From positions 14,379,579 to 14,443,578 of the forward strand of contig OX463816.1 of assembly GCA_949825045.1 (NCBI GenBank): a stretch of DNA of 64,000 nt, read 5' to 3'. Positions 32,841 to 44,234 of this stretch are shown piece by piece. The notes beneath the pieces were generated by a model. It searched no databases, had not been told where the DNA came from, and saw only the letters and a program-made list of their open reading frames with translations. A program made the translations under genes and the position numbers. Each line of letters begins with the position of its first letter. Position 1 is the first letter of the stretch. Source of the DNA: Argyresthia goedartella (lineage: Eukaryota; Arthropoda; Insecta; Lepidoptera; Argyresthiidae).

Positions 32841-33150
32841 AAAAAAACACATCGTTTAACCTCAAAACAAACGTCTCATTGGGTCTTCCACACAAAAAAA
32901 CGCTTGTTGAACACTTGTTTAAAGACAAAAATGTAAAGGTATTTGTTTTGAGGTTAAACTATGTTCAACATTTTTTGTAGTAACGGTCAATATAAGGCTA
33001 GGTTTTGCACAATTTTGTTAATATTATTTTTAGTGGATGCGAGAGCAGGACAGGGGTGGATAAAGACGACGCGACGCCCATACCCAGAAGCAGTGAAGTG
33101 AGCCAGTGAGAGAATGTGGTATTTTTTTTTTAATATAATTGTTATTATTA

Positions 33151-33310
33151 TTAGGGAAATATTAAACTGCACATCAGAAATACTGATTTGCACAGCAAAT
33201 ATCCCTTATATTTGCTGCGGTAGCTTAGGTGAATATTTAAAACATAAAAAGTATTTTTCTTGATCCTTTTTTGCTGTGCAAATCAGTATTTTTGATGTGC
33301 GATTAATTAT
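33151..33310. mobile_element. MITE family M1, short copy 3
   Basis: This is the shortest full copy. The left arm ACTGCACATCAGAAATACTG through TTTGCACAGCAAA and the right arm TTTGCTGTGCAAATCAGTAT through GATGTGCGATTAA pair over more than 30 bp. Most of the GC-rich core seen in copies 1 and 2 is deleted, but CTGCGGTAGCTTAGGTGAAT remains. Its high arm symmetry makes it the best copy for defining the ends. Confidence 0.8.
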
Positions 33311-33361
33311 AGTTATAATAATAATGGCGAAATAATTATAGTAGTTTATGTGACTGCTACA

Positions 33362-33720
33362 TAATGGAGGGCATTAATACTCGAGAGTGGGTTATAATAT
33401 CACTCGAGAGTTTTAATGCCTAATTATGTATAGTTACATACACTAGTTTATCTACACACATATCATAAGCTCTCTTTGATGTGTTCAGGAACCGCATGTT
33501 TGACCGGCATTGTGGCTCTGCAGTTGTTTAGCTTGTTCTGTAGTACCAACGCGGCGGGCGGGCGTCGGCGTTCGAAATTTGAATGTCAGTACCAACTTCT
33601 CAGACAAACTAGGGGCGGACACGCAGGCGGGCGTCGGCGTTCGAAATTTGAATGTCATAATATGCAGAAAAATTACACATTATGGTCATAATGTGTATTT
33701 TTCAGATAAGAAATGAGTAG
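33362..33720. repeat. Family F3 repeat with XhoI-type foldback and a duplicated GC block
   Basis: The left part is a foldback: GGCATTAATACTCGAGAGTG (33370) faces CACTCGAGAGTTTTAATGCC (33401). The body contains TTTGATGTGTTCAGGAACCG and two direct copies of GGGCGTCGGCGTTCGAAATT at about 33561 and 33631. The same body occurs in reverse at 41670-41900 and forward at 42080-42300. Confidence 0.7.
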
Positions 33721-34204
33721 TTTAACATTATGCTGATCGTAACGTACGGTTTTTGTACGCAGTAAAGAGGGTTTATGATACGTGTTTAGATAAAATAATT
33801 AATATGCTTGGGTTGGTATGAGTAAGTACTTCTTAGCTTTACCCTGAACAATTACTATGAAATGTGTTCTGACTCGAGTTAAAAATGAATTAACTTTGAT
33901 ACAGGAAAGAGTAGCCACAAACAACATGACAGCACCGCACGGTCAAGTAATCCAAAACCGTTGCATGCTTGTTATACTTTCGAGTGACGGTAATAAGAAA
34001 GTGCACTCATACTTTGTCTGGCGTCTGTCATAAGATTTATTTTAAGTTCCGATAATATCTATTGCGGAAAGATAATCACTTCACTATCACGGGGCTATCG
34101 TTCCTTAAAATCTAGTCAGTTTATGAATTACTAGAAATAAAGTGATTTATTTGACTGTCTATCTGCATAGAAATTGCTTTTTATTATGTCATATAGGTAC
34201 TTAC
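33721..34204. other. Non-coding intron sequence
   Basis: Only the ATTTTTCAGATAAG-like edge of the F3 repeat reaches into this part. No gene or bounded element is seen up to the donor of exon A. Confidence 0.5.
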
Positions 34205-34331
34205 ACGCAACTTCTGTCGAGCTCCTCTCTGGTGAGCGCAAAAGATATCTCCGGAGAACTGAGCACTGGCAGCGCCATCGCACACCGCTGCAGCAGGTCG
34301 TCTTGGTTGCTGCACTTCTCTTTCAGGGCAC
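34205..34331 (-). CDS. Cys-rich secreted protein gene, exon A (first recognised exon)
   Basis: Minus-strand exon of 127 nt between acceptor TTTGTCGCCAG and donor GT|GTAAGTAC. It enters in phase 1 and leaves in phase 2, and reads ALKEKCSNQDDLLQRCAMA, LPVLSSPEISFALTREELD and RSC. Together exons A-D encode about 192 residues with 13 Cys, no membrane segment and four similar Cys-containing helical blocks. The gene is inferred to encode an extracellular protein. Candidates are the loosely related insect 27-kDa hemolymph-protein type (DUF1397) or DUF19/CPG4-like families, but neither is established. The upstream exon carrying the start and a signal peptide was not located. Confidence 0.75.
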
Positions 34332-34574
34332 CTGGCGACAAAGAAACGTTTCGTCATCAACTTGCTTGGGTTCCGGCCGGTATCACACAGTGCAGATTGG
34401 TGGTCCCAATGGTCGTTAACCTCCGAAAGGGGAAGGAACCCGAGGAAGAGGAAGAACACAAAGTGGCCTAGGAACAGCAAGTTGTTGGTGTGTGGCTGAC
34501 CTGGGACCTTCGTTTGGAACCACGGTAAGTTTTTTTATAGAAAAACGCTCTGTTCGGACTGAAATAGTATACCA

Positions 34575-34690
34575 AAAATTGGTCAAGTGCGGGTCGGACT
34601 CACTCACAAAGGGTTCCGTACTTATCGTACATAAGAACTTCGATTGCGCAACCGATATCAAACCAATTGCGCCTTGCGCCAACTTAACCC
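34575..34690 (-). mobile_element. S1 SINE, internally deleted fragment
   Basis: The plus strand has TTGGTCAAGTGCGGGTCGGA and AAGGGTTCCGTACTTATCGT, then ATATCAAACCAATTGCGCC. The tail and A-box region of S1 are present but the B box is lost by deletion. It lies upstream of exon A on the gene's strand. Confidence 0.6.
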
Positions 34691-35357
34691 TTTCACTTCT
34701 CTGCTGGCTGGAAAAGAACAAATAATGAAATAACAATTAAAGCAAATATGTTGATGCCCCACAAATGCCCGCAATAGAATCTTCGGTACTCTAGTTTTTA
34801 GGTTATCTGCGTCTCAGCAGGTTAAATCATGACTTTTGTAATTGTATGGTTTTTATATCGCTGGGGGTGTTAAAATACTTCTCTTGTATGGGGACCCACT
34901 TTAATTTAATAAATCTCGTTTAGTTAATTATTTATTGAATTGTTGTTATTTTTTTCTTGATATAGCTTTAGTTAACCATTGTAAAGCCTATCTAAAGCTC
35001 CTGTTTGGATTTGACACTCCAAACAATATAATGTTTACAAAAATAATGTATGGAGCGCGTGGCCAATTCTCGCAAAGAGCAACCTTAGCCGTAAAACCCT
35101 CGGAGGCAATTTTAGAACGAATTATTCTTGATTTTTTGACATATTTCATTTAATTAACGGTCACAAGTGCTCATTTAAAAAAAACGATCGAAGATCAGTT
35201 CTAATCACTAAATATTGATGTTTTAAAATTATCTTTGTCACCCAATATTTATTCAAACCTGAAGTGCTGTAAGGTCGGGTAACTTTGGCCTTTGATGGAG
35301 CTTCCAATCAAATAAAATGGATGGCGATGCTGATGATTCAAGTATATTCATGACATC
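34691..35357. other. Non-coding stretch
   Basis: A 72-codon plus-strand ORF (34935-35153) with SQRATLAVKPSEAILERI is not recognised and has no supporting context. No other structure is seen up to the hairpin element. Confidence 0.45.
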
Positions 35358-35840
35358 ACTTTTGTAAAAGAAAGTGAAGCAGTGGTTCTTCTGCACAAAA
35401 TGCAAATTGATGATGAAATTAAGACTCTGGCTCCTACGCTCTCGGTGGGAGCCAGAGCTTTAATTTCATCATCATCAAGAAAGTGAAGCAGTGGTTCTTC
35501 AGCACAAAAAGCAAATTGATGATGAAATTAAGTCTCTGGCTCCTACCCTCTCGGTGGGAGCCAGAGCTTTAATTTCATCATCATCAAGAAAGTGAAGCAG
35601 TGGTTCTTCAGCACAAAAAGCAAATTGATGATGAAATTAAGGCTCTGGCTCCCACCCTCTCGGTGGGAGCCAGAGCTTTAATTTCGTCATCATCAAGAAA
35701 GTGAAGCAATGGTTCTTCAGCACAAAAAGCAAATTGATGATGAAATTAAGGCTCTGGCTCCCACCGAGAGGGTGGGATGGGGGTTGGTTGGGTGCTTTTT
35801 GTGCTGAAGAAACACTACTTCACTTTCTTTCACAAAAGTA
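35358..35840. mobile_element. Inverted-repeat element made of 109-bp hairpin units
   Basis: The outer ends ACTTTTGTAAAAGAAAGTGA (35358) and TCACTTTCTTTCACAAAAGT (to 35839) are inverted repeats of about 40 bp. Between them a unit of exactly 109 bp recurs; its marker AAAGTGAAGC starts at 35371, 35480, 35589 and 35698. Each complete unit can fold as one long hairpin. GATGATGAAATTAA plus GGCTCTGGCTCCCACC pairs with GGTGGGAGCCAGAGC plus TTTAATTTCATCATC, about 30 paired bases around a CTCTC loop. The last unit is cut short by the right end. There is no ORF. Confidence 0.85.
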
Positions 35841-38800
35841 TTGACTGGACGGCAAAACATACTTGAGCAGGTTTTCGGATTTTTCCATACAACATTGTCG
35901 CCTTCTGTGAGCCTCAGTAAAGTGATTCATGGAAAAATTTGCACAATACCTTTCCAAATGATCAAATGCCAGGTGCTATTTGTGCTTAGCGAAGGGCACC
36001 GAGATGAACCACTTGAGTACAATTCAATCAAAGGAAGTATCAACGGAGTTATATGGCCTAAAGATTATCTATAAGTAATGTACATATTGTATATGTAATA
36101 CATCGGAACCGATATAGTTTATCGCCAGCGTGTGGTTGAATGACTCAATGTATCGTATTACCATAAATACCGATCAATAAATAAATGAACAGAGAGACAG
36201 ACAGGAATGTATCCCGATAAAGGCTGATCATTCAAACACGAATATATAACCCGAAACGCCCATTAATGATTAGTTAGATGATTCATTGGAAACAATGTCC
36301 ATTAAATCATTTACATAACAAGAGAATCGTGATGATATCAGTGGCTCGTACAACTGCTATTGTACGATTGTATTGCTTTGCCATTTACAACAGCGCATAT
36401 CCCGCATAACAGAAGTTGGTGAATTGCGATAAAAATAGGATTCCATCAACTAAACTACCTACCTGATCTGTAGATAATCAAACAAAAAAGTTATTTTTTT
36501 AAATCAATGTTAAAAAAAAACACTCATTTAATTTAGCTAGAGAAACTTAATCAAAATCTGTTAATGCGCCTGGAAGCTCCGATAGCACAGACAGAGATTT
36601 GACGATTTATACGTTTAAGGGTTTCTTACATTAAAAGGAAAAAGGAACCTTTATAATAATAATAATAATAATTTATAGTATCACTTCGTTGAACTGTTTA
36701 TTGTCTGTCCGTCAGCCAAGACCCTTTTTCGTCGATTAGTCAGGTTTGTAGTCTCTCGTTGCGAAATCAAACTTATAGGTAAACGCAACCAACCATACCG
36801 TCATATATGTCACATTTTTTCTGAAATTGCTTGATATTCGAAAGTAATTCAAAACCTTAAGGTTAACTTTAACTTCCCGTTGACCTAGAATCATGAAATT
36901 TGGCACGAACTTATTAGAGAACAAGTAAATGAAAAAATCTGATAATTGTTTTGATTTTCCTTGCCAATAAAATATAGATTTATGCGGAACCTTCGCTGCG
37001 CGAGTCCAACTAGCACTTGTCCGTTTTTTATGCAATGCGTATACGTAGACAAAATGTAAATGCTGCTATGTAGACACAATGACAAAAAGAGAGCGTCGCT
37101 GAGATAGAAAATCAGAAATTCATTCATACAATCCATCAAATCTCATATATATCTATCAAACCCACTCAGGAAATAAGATCACACTCACAGTGTAAAGTTA
37201 AATGCGCAATAGAGTGCAAAATCAATACCTAACTATAAAATTCAGTCAGCCTCAGATACCTACCCAGTAGGTACAAATGCATAATAGTTCAAACGAAATT
37301 ATGCAGTCTGGTTATAAGCTTGAATAAATTTCAAACATTCGCATGTTTGAAATTCAATCTGAAAATTAAGAGTACCTTTATTCAATATGATATTTAATAC
37401 AGATTTATTCAATATGTTCATTTATTTTTACTAATATGGTCCTGATTCAAACAAATTTTGTTTTATATCTTCAAAATTCAAATATTTTATCTATATTTGT
37501 GATATATGGAATTTAAACTATGATATTGATAAAAATATGATGATTTATATATGTATCAAAAAATATGATGAACAAGGAACAACATTCAAAATAATATTGG
37601 GTGAAATATAAAATAGTAGAAATGAAGAGGTTACAAAATCACACATAGTGGTTTACGAGTACACTTTATACCTATGTGGCTATAGGTAGGTACCTACTTA
37701 CTAACATAAGATATATTACGATGCAACATGAGAAGAGTAGCTAGGTATGTATAAAAGTGCATTGTTGTTGTTTGACTATGATTATTGCAATAAAACATTC
37801 TTTCTTGCGATATCTAATGCCTACCTAACTAAATAGTATCTACCTACAGTGTTTTAGTATCTTTGCAAAAAAACATTTAAAATATTATATCTGGTTGGTA
37901 CTTGAAATAATATTTAAAACATGTCTTTGGCTAATATTTTTTGTTTGCTTTTTTTTGCTAGGAGTACATCATGAATTAAGTTATTTATTTATTAGAAAAT
38001 GGCAGATAATATGAACATGTTATCTTATCTATCACACAACTTAACATTTTATATTTTTGATGGGGTGGTGATTGATTATACTCGATTGTAACTGTAATGC
38101 TACTTAAATTCATAAATGTAACTCAATGCTTAAATTATTTTTTTATATACGCATTTATAGGTCATACACGGTATGACTCATACCTACTCAGGTATGTCAA
38201 AACGAGATATTTGCACCTCCCAGTCCCATGTAATCATCATCAAATGTATCAAAATCGCCAACATCTGTGAATTCATAAAACTTCGATTTACACGAACGTC
38301 GTCGCCGCTGTGTGTGTCGCTGAGACATGTTTGTTGAGCAGGTAGTTATTTTTACCATACATTCCTACGTCAGTGGCGGGGAGTCGAGCCCACGGAATAG
38401 CGTCTTACCATTGGTCCATAAACATCGTACGATGCTTTCGCATGTGTGGGCGCAATCTTAACAGTACTCCACACATTGATCGCCAATCGGAGAATAATTG
38501 TTAGCTCTTGTGGTAAGTAACACCCGCACGCAGTCTTTAGCAAGGTTACAGGTAATTGTGAGATTGATAATATACCTGCCTAGTCAAGTCGTCATAATAT
38601 CGATGATAAACATAGGGTTATGATACTGAAAGTGAATTAAAAATCTCTTGGACAGTTAAATAAAGATTCAGTACTTAACAAGTACTACTCGTCGGAAATA
38701 TTTGTGGACATCGATGGTATGGGCGTGGATGGAAACTATTTGGGTGCGTCATTTGAACAGGTCCACAGATATTTCCGACGGGTATTACTACCTAATTACT

Positions 38801-40970
38801 ACAAATTAGAAAATATAAAATACCCCCGACACAATAAATGAAACCGTAAATCTTAAATTTATCTTTTTTTATTAGATTTAATTAAATCTTAAATCTAATA
38901 ATTTGGCCACAAGATTATTTCCTTGTTAAACTAATAACGTTCGAACCACTAAACTAGGTAATTTAAATGTGAAAACCATAGCAGGGACGTCTTCCACCAT
39001 TCACAAAAAATGCATTTAAATCCGTCCACCCGTTTGAGCGCTAAAACGCCACACACAGACAGACGTTCACACTTCATGATACCCCTCTTTTTCGTCGTCG
39101 GGGTTTAAAAAGGGAAAGACCAGAGATTAAACTAAAATCTGGAAGATGAAATGAAAGGGTAAACTCAAAGTTTCAACAAATGAATTTCTAATTGACTATG
39201 TAAATTATTTTCGTAACAATGGAACTCCAACGTCAATTGACTGATTGAGTTCAGTTGAGGATGCCTTAGAAAATCAAGCTCGCCTTGACATTAAAGGAGC
39301 GGAGCGCAGACCTACGCCCAGTTGCTTTGATTAAGGAATAACCTACTTTTCTTGACAAACCAACAAACATGTGTTTATTTTATATTCGTTATACTCACTG
39401 GAATAAATGTAACTACAAAAAAGTTTGAGCTATATTTTAAAGGATAATTAAATAATGGGAAAATGTTGATATGGAGTTTGTATATGTATAATATGTGATG
39501 TGAAGATTACAAGATAAACAACAATCTTTCCGATTTTGAAACAGATGAAATATTATATCATCAGGTGTACTAGTCATCTCCGAATGAAAAGACACTCGAG
39601 AAAGTATAACATCGTCAAAGACCTTTCGAATGAATTGTCCATTATACCTAGTTGAGAAATTATCTAATAGACATTCCACTACAAATAACTCGCAGAGTTT
39701 GATCATCAGGTAGTATTTTTAAAGGTAAGGATGCAAATCCGGTTTTTGATTAACAACATTAGAGAATTGCGCGAAAAATGGAGCGCGACTAGGAATACGA
39801 GTTTGGGCTGAATAAAATACTGAATTACGCGAAATATTGGGGGCGACTAGAAATATGAAAAACAGCAACTTAAAACCATAATTCGAGTAACATAAAATAC
39901 AAAACGAGCGTAGGATTATAATGTTCTTACATGATCAACCTAACACCTCACCTACCTGCTGACTTCGCCCAGACAGTCTTTACAAATCGACCAAATAACG
40001 AATATAAGCCCCCAAGCGTTGGCTTTAGCTGAATGAAAATCTGAATGGTTTACCATTCAGATTTTTTCTCATAATTCAGTATGTATGCCCGTGCTTCGTC
40101 TTCGAAATTAGTACTAATTTACTGAGGTCAATAATCTCCCAGTAAAACATATCTTAACATATCTGGCATCGACAAAATAGCACTTTCACAATAGCGTAGA
40201 AATAAAAAACCTACAAATAAGGGCGCTACTTAAGAAATAACTGGGACTAACAATGTAAACATGGGGAATTTGAAAAAAAAAAAAAAAATGCATAATGCAT
40301 TGGCTTATCGCCCTCGTATTGCTATACAAATAGCTATGTTTTTAAAACAACCAATATGAATCCTGCTTTTCTTGAAGAAAGATCTGTGTGATGTGATCAA
40401 TCTGACATTACTATTATTGAAATATATGTAATATCGCAGTCTAGAACGGCAACTCCAACACTTTTAGCAGATTAAATAAAATAAATATTGCTGTTATTCG
40501 TAGATAACTGATGAAACCGTTGATAATAAAGCTAATTTTAAATCTATTTATCATATCGACTTTAGTAGATAGATCATATATATTTTACGTTATTTGAGGC
40601 TTCTGAGACCTGAGCTTCTGAGAACGAGCTTCTGGGGGTTTTTAACAAATATTACCAATATTAACGTCATAATGTCATATTATTTATTTGACATCTCCTC
40701 AACGTCAGCTCTCTAGGTCACGTTTACTTATTCATACTTAGATTTTCAGGATACTAATCTCGAGAGCACCTGTCACTTGTCCGTCCGTCCGACAGCTTGC
40801 TGTATTTCTGTGGCCGCTTCAGCAACAAATAATGAACAACCTACACGAGATTTTTTTAATTAAAAAGACCCCCGTACAACAGACGTATTCTAATTTTAAT
40901 ACCCCTGGCCCCTGCAAAACACCAAATCATCATCATTCAAATATCAACGTGCGATATAAAATACCTAAGT
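35841..40970. other. AT-rich non-coding stretch with minor repeats
   Basis: Nothing here is supportable as a gene. A 77-codon plus ORF (35841-36074) is unrecognised. About 36480-37040 is an old dispersed repeat ending in an S1-like tail (GCGAGTCCAACTAGCACTTG at about 36998). A possible tRNA-like word GGGAGTCGAGCCC is at 38379. A hairpin at 38681-38790 is listed separately. The rest is AT-rich. Confidence 0.55.
38681..38790. repeat. Imperfect 110-nt hairpin
   Basis: AGTACTACTCGTCGGAAATA then TTTGTGGAC (38681-38709) faces GTCCACAGATATTTCCGACG then GGTATTACT (38761-38789). The arms pair over about 27 positions with a few mismatches and a terminal loop of about 50 nt. The size and mismatch pattern are compatible with a small RNA precursor on either strand, or with a decayed small foldback element. 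No expression evidence can be derived from sequence. Confidence 0.6.
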
Positions 40971-41150
40971 CATCGGTGGCGCAATTGGTTTGACATCGGA
41001 TCCGCAATCTATAGGGACTGGTATCGAAACCCGGTTCGGACATATATTAATTGTTTTGTGTTTTATTATTTTTAATGCTTAAATTTTCGCGTATTGGTAC
41101 GGAACCCTTCGTGTACGGGTCCGACCCGCACTTGACCGTTTTTTTTTTTC
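40971..41150 (+). mobile_element. tRNA-derived SINE (family S1), plus copy
   Basis: The head CGGTGGCGCAATTGGTTTGA gives a good A box. The B-box region reads ATCGAAACCCGGTTCGG (degenerate). The body ends in GGTACGGAACCCTTCGTGTA and CCGACCCGCACTTGACCG, followed by a T run at 41140-41149. The T run could be a polymerase III terminator. The arrangement is the mirror of 13141-13313. Confidence 0.75.
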
Positions 41151-41639
41151 AACATAATCTTGCTTCGAAAGTCGCCGATATATAGAAAGTAGGTATACTT
41201 GCTAGCGGTGGGTGGGTGACACATTGTTGTCGTTGCTTACTCGTTATACTGATTTACGAGTAAGTATATCAGTTTAGTATATATTTTTATATTTGGCTGA
41301 CGTACATTTCTCGCACATTTTTTTAACAAAGTACTGATTCTTGTACCAAGTCATGTCAGCGCTAGAAACTATGACAACCTTTAAAACTACATTCGATTGT
41401 AGTTGATAAGTTTGTGAATTAGTGATAGACTAAATATGAAGACATATATTATATGTAACATAAATATGACGTGAAAACTTACAGTGCAAAGCAAACATTT
41501 GTGAGAGTGTGAGACAAACAAATCAATTAATAAAATAACTAACATTAGCTAACATTAGGAAGAGATTTAATAAGTGATCCGTCATATTATTTTCCGGTAT
41601 ACAATACGTTACAACCAGCATAATGATGATATACTACTT

Positions 41640-42420
41640 GGTAAAAACTCATCAATATTTCGACATATGACATTCAAATTTCGAACGCCGACGCCCGCCT
41701 GCTTGCCGCCCCTAGTTTTTCTGTGAAGTTGGTAGTCTGAACAAGCTAAACAAGTGCAGAGCAATGATCATTGCCACAATGCCGGTCGAACATGCGGTTC
41801 CTGAACACATCAAAGAGAGCTTATGATATGTGTGTAGATAAACTAGTGTATGTAACTGTGCATAATTAGGCTTTGAATCTCTCGCATGATATTATTACGA
41901 AACTCGCCTTCGGCTCGTTTCATAAACCCACAATCGAGTTTTAATGCCCTTCAATATGTATCAGTCACATAAACTACTATAAATTTACATCTATTAAATC
42001 AGTCTTCACTATGGTGTATAACTGGCCAGAATTAATCAAATGAGCATGGATTATCTAATTTCATAATAATATCACGCCAGAGTTTTAATGCCTAATTATG
42101 TACAGTTACATACACTAGTTTATCTAAACACATATCATAAGCTCTCTTTGATGTGTTCAGGAACCGCATGTTCTACCAGCATTGTGGCACTGATCATAGT
42201 TCTGCATTTGTTTAGCTTGTTAGTATTATAGTATCTGTGGTATTACCAACTTAGCAGACAAATTAAGGACGGCACGCGGGCGACCTTATAGTCATATAAT
42301 GTATCAATATTCAGATAATAAAAAAGAGTTTTTACCAAGTAGTATATCATTATACTGGTCAACGTGCGGTTTGTATGACGCGGTTAGGAGGGTTTATGAT
42401 ACGTGTGTAGATAAACAAAT
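41640..42420. repeat. Family F3, two copies head to head (large inverted repeat)
   Basis: The left copy (41640-41990, minus) and the right copy (about 42060-42410, plus) share CTCTTTGATGTGTTCAGGAA, TACATACACTAGTTTATCTA and TTTTAATGCC. The left copy keeps the GC block (TTCGAACGCCGACGCCCGCC); the right copy has a diverged one. The outer parts also correspond (GGTAAAAACTC and GAGTTTTTACC). The unit is the same as at 33362-33720. No coding sequence is recognised. Confidence 0.7.
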
Positions 42421-43015
42421 GAAATGGGGTCATATTACCTATTTTATTTGATCAAAGCAGCGATTAGATTTTTACACGAAGGGCTACACGTATTTGATAT
42501 ATGATTTTAAAAACATTTGGTTGTAAATTTTTGGTAGGTAGGTACAATACTTTGATTTTTTTAAAGGAAATACGAGATTTTATCAACCAAATTTGTAAGT
42601 AATAGGTGGCTCTGAGTGCTGCAGAAATCGCGAGCGACACATAAAATTTGCGTTTTTTTTCATTATTTTCCTAATCCTTTCCCCAACCCCTTGAAGTTTA
42701 TCGGATGAACAAGTGAAGAGAAGAGAATTATTATAAAACTGGGAAAAACCCAGTTGGGTTATTTGATTCTTCTCCTTTGTTAATGCTGGTTATACATGAA
42801 GTATGAAAGTAGCCGCACTTTGTAAACTACATTTTGCGGTCGAAACCCAACCTATTGACTTTTCACTATAATTATATAGCCCGTTACTCTCACGGTAAAA
42901 TCCGCCAAGCTGTTTGGACAGTAGCTTATATTTTAAATTTTAAATCCGCTACATCTCCGCCATTTTCACATATTTCGAAATAACCTTATCGACAAAATAA
43001 ATCTTACCAATTATC
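42421..43015. other. Non-coding stretch with a dispersed repeat fragment
   Basis: About 42690-42960 carries reverse-oriented words of the repeat seen at 15380 and 27090 (CCCCTTGAAGTTTATCGGAT and GTAGCCGCACTTTGTAAAC). No gene was found. Confidence 0.5.
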
Positions 43016-44220
43016 AAACTCAAACTCAAACTCAAAAGTACTTTATTACTGTAGATATTTACATATTCTTAGCAAACGTCATTTTTTGCCTCTTCTCTAC
43101 ATTGGACCACTGTGGGAGAAGAAGGGCGTAGAAACTCCCACAGATTGATTTTTAGATCTCTTTTAAAAATAGGTTGTGCTTAACTAATACAATTATGATT
43201 TATTTTTATTTAATAAGCTGGAATAAATAATTACAAAATTATTAACAGCAAGGTCTGTGTTGAGCCAGATTAACCCCATACAGTCCTGTCATTTAAGTAA
43301 TCTTGAACATTGTAATATCCCTTTTTCGACAAAGTCGCTTTAACATGCTTTTTAAATTGCTCAAATGGCAATTTCAAAATCTCCAGAGGTATCTTATTGT
43401 AGTAGAGAATGCACTGACCCTTGAAAGAATTGCCAACCTTCGCGAGTCTAAAACGGGGCGCACATAGTCTGTGATTATTTCTTAGGCAAACATTACAGCT
43501 ATCGCTAAGTTTGGAAAATGTTGTAAGGTTCTTGCGTACATACATTATATTTTCGAAAATAAATTGACTAGCTACTGTTAGTATGTCAATTTCTTTAAAA
43601 AGCTCTCTTAAGGAGTCTGTTCGTTTTAAATTATAAATTGCTCGAATAGCTCTTTTCTGTAAAATAAAAATAGTTTGAATATCCGCTGCTTTCCCCCACA
43701 ACAAGATACCATAGGACATCACACTATGAAAGTAACTAAAATATACTAGCCTAGATGTAGCCACATCCGTGCTTTGTCTGATGTTCCTAACAGCGTAAGC
43801 CGCAGAACTTAATTTACCAGCCAATTTATCTATGTGGGGTCCCCACTGCAATTTGCTATCAATGGTTATTCCAAAAACTTCGTATCATTTACTAATTCTA
43901 ACGTGCTGTTGTCTAACACTAAACTGGTCTCAACTTGCCTGACATTTGGAAGTGAGAATTTGATACACTTGGTTTTACCAGCGTTTAACAATAAATTATT
44001 AACTGTGAACCAATTCAAGGTTAAAGACAATACACCATTAACATCATCAAATTCTCCTTTTTGTCTTTCAATTTTGAAGACCAGTGAAGTATCATCAGCA
44101 AACAACACTATATCAGTTAATTTCTCCACCATGAAAGGCAGATCATTAATATATACCAGGAATAAGAAAGGGCCTAATATGGAACCTTGTGGAACGCCCA
44201 TTTTAACACCCGATCCATCA
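43016..44220 (-). mobile_element. 5'-truncated LINE of the LINE A family
   Basis: On the plus strand, CAAACTCAAACTCAAACTCA at 43017-43037 is the tandem 3' tail. A 230-bp 3' UTR precedes the coding part 43270-44201. The 5' border is at about 44220 against a run of about 15 T. The encoded C-terminus (KKGYYNVQDYLNDR) and the INDLP block match LINE A at 382-1671, with different tail units (CAAACT here, AAATC there). Confidence 0.85.
43270..44201 (-). pseudogene. LINE reverse transcriptase, C-terminal part
   Basis: Frame one (44201-43866) reads MGVPQGSILGPFLFLVYIND, VLFADDTSLVFKIE with an intact FADD box, NWFTVNNLLLNAGKTKCIKF and ends VNDTKFLE. A one-base frameshift at about 43858 leads to the second frame (43851-43270), LQWGPHIDKLAGKLSSAAYA, SYFHSVMSYGILLWG, ILQKRAIRAIYNL and CILYYNKIPLEI. 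It is better preserved than LINE A, whose box is FADN. The N-terminal endonuclease and fingers are missing by 5' truncation. Confidence 0.88.
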
Positions 44221-44234
44221 GTTTTTTTTTTTTT

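Noticed and set aside
33152..33160. TTAGGG as telomeric repeat
   Set aside because: A single occurrence that is part of the M1 terminal repeat; no tandem array.
34142..34736. Several overlapping ORFs on both strands around exon A
   Set aside because: Only the minus frame of exon A fits splice phases with exons B-D; the others run through splice sites and S1 SINE sequence.
35358..35840. CRISPR array
   Set aside because: The repeats are contiguous 109-bp units with no unique spacers, and the host is an insect; hairpin MITE structure explains them.
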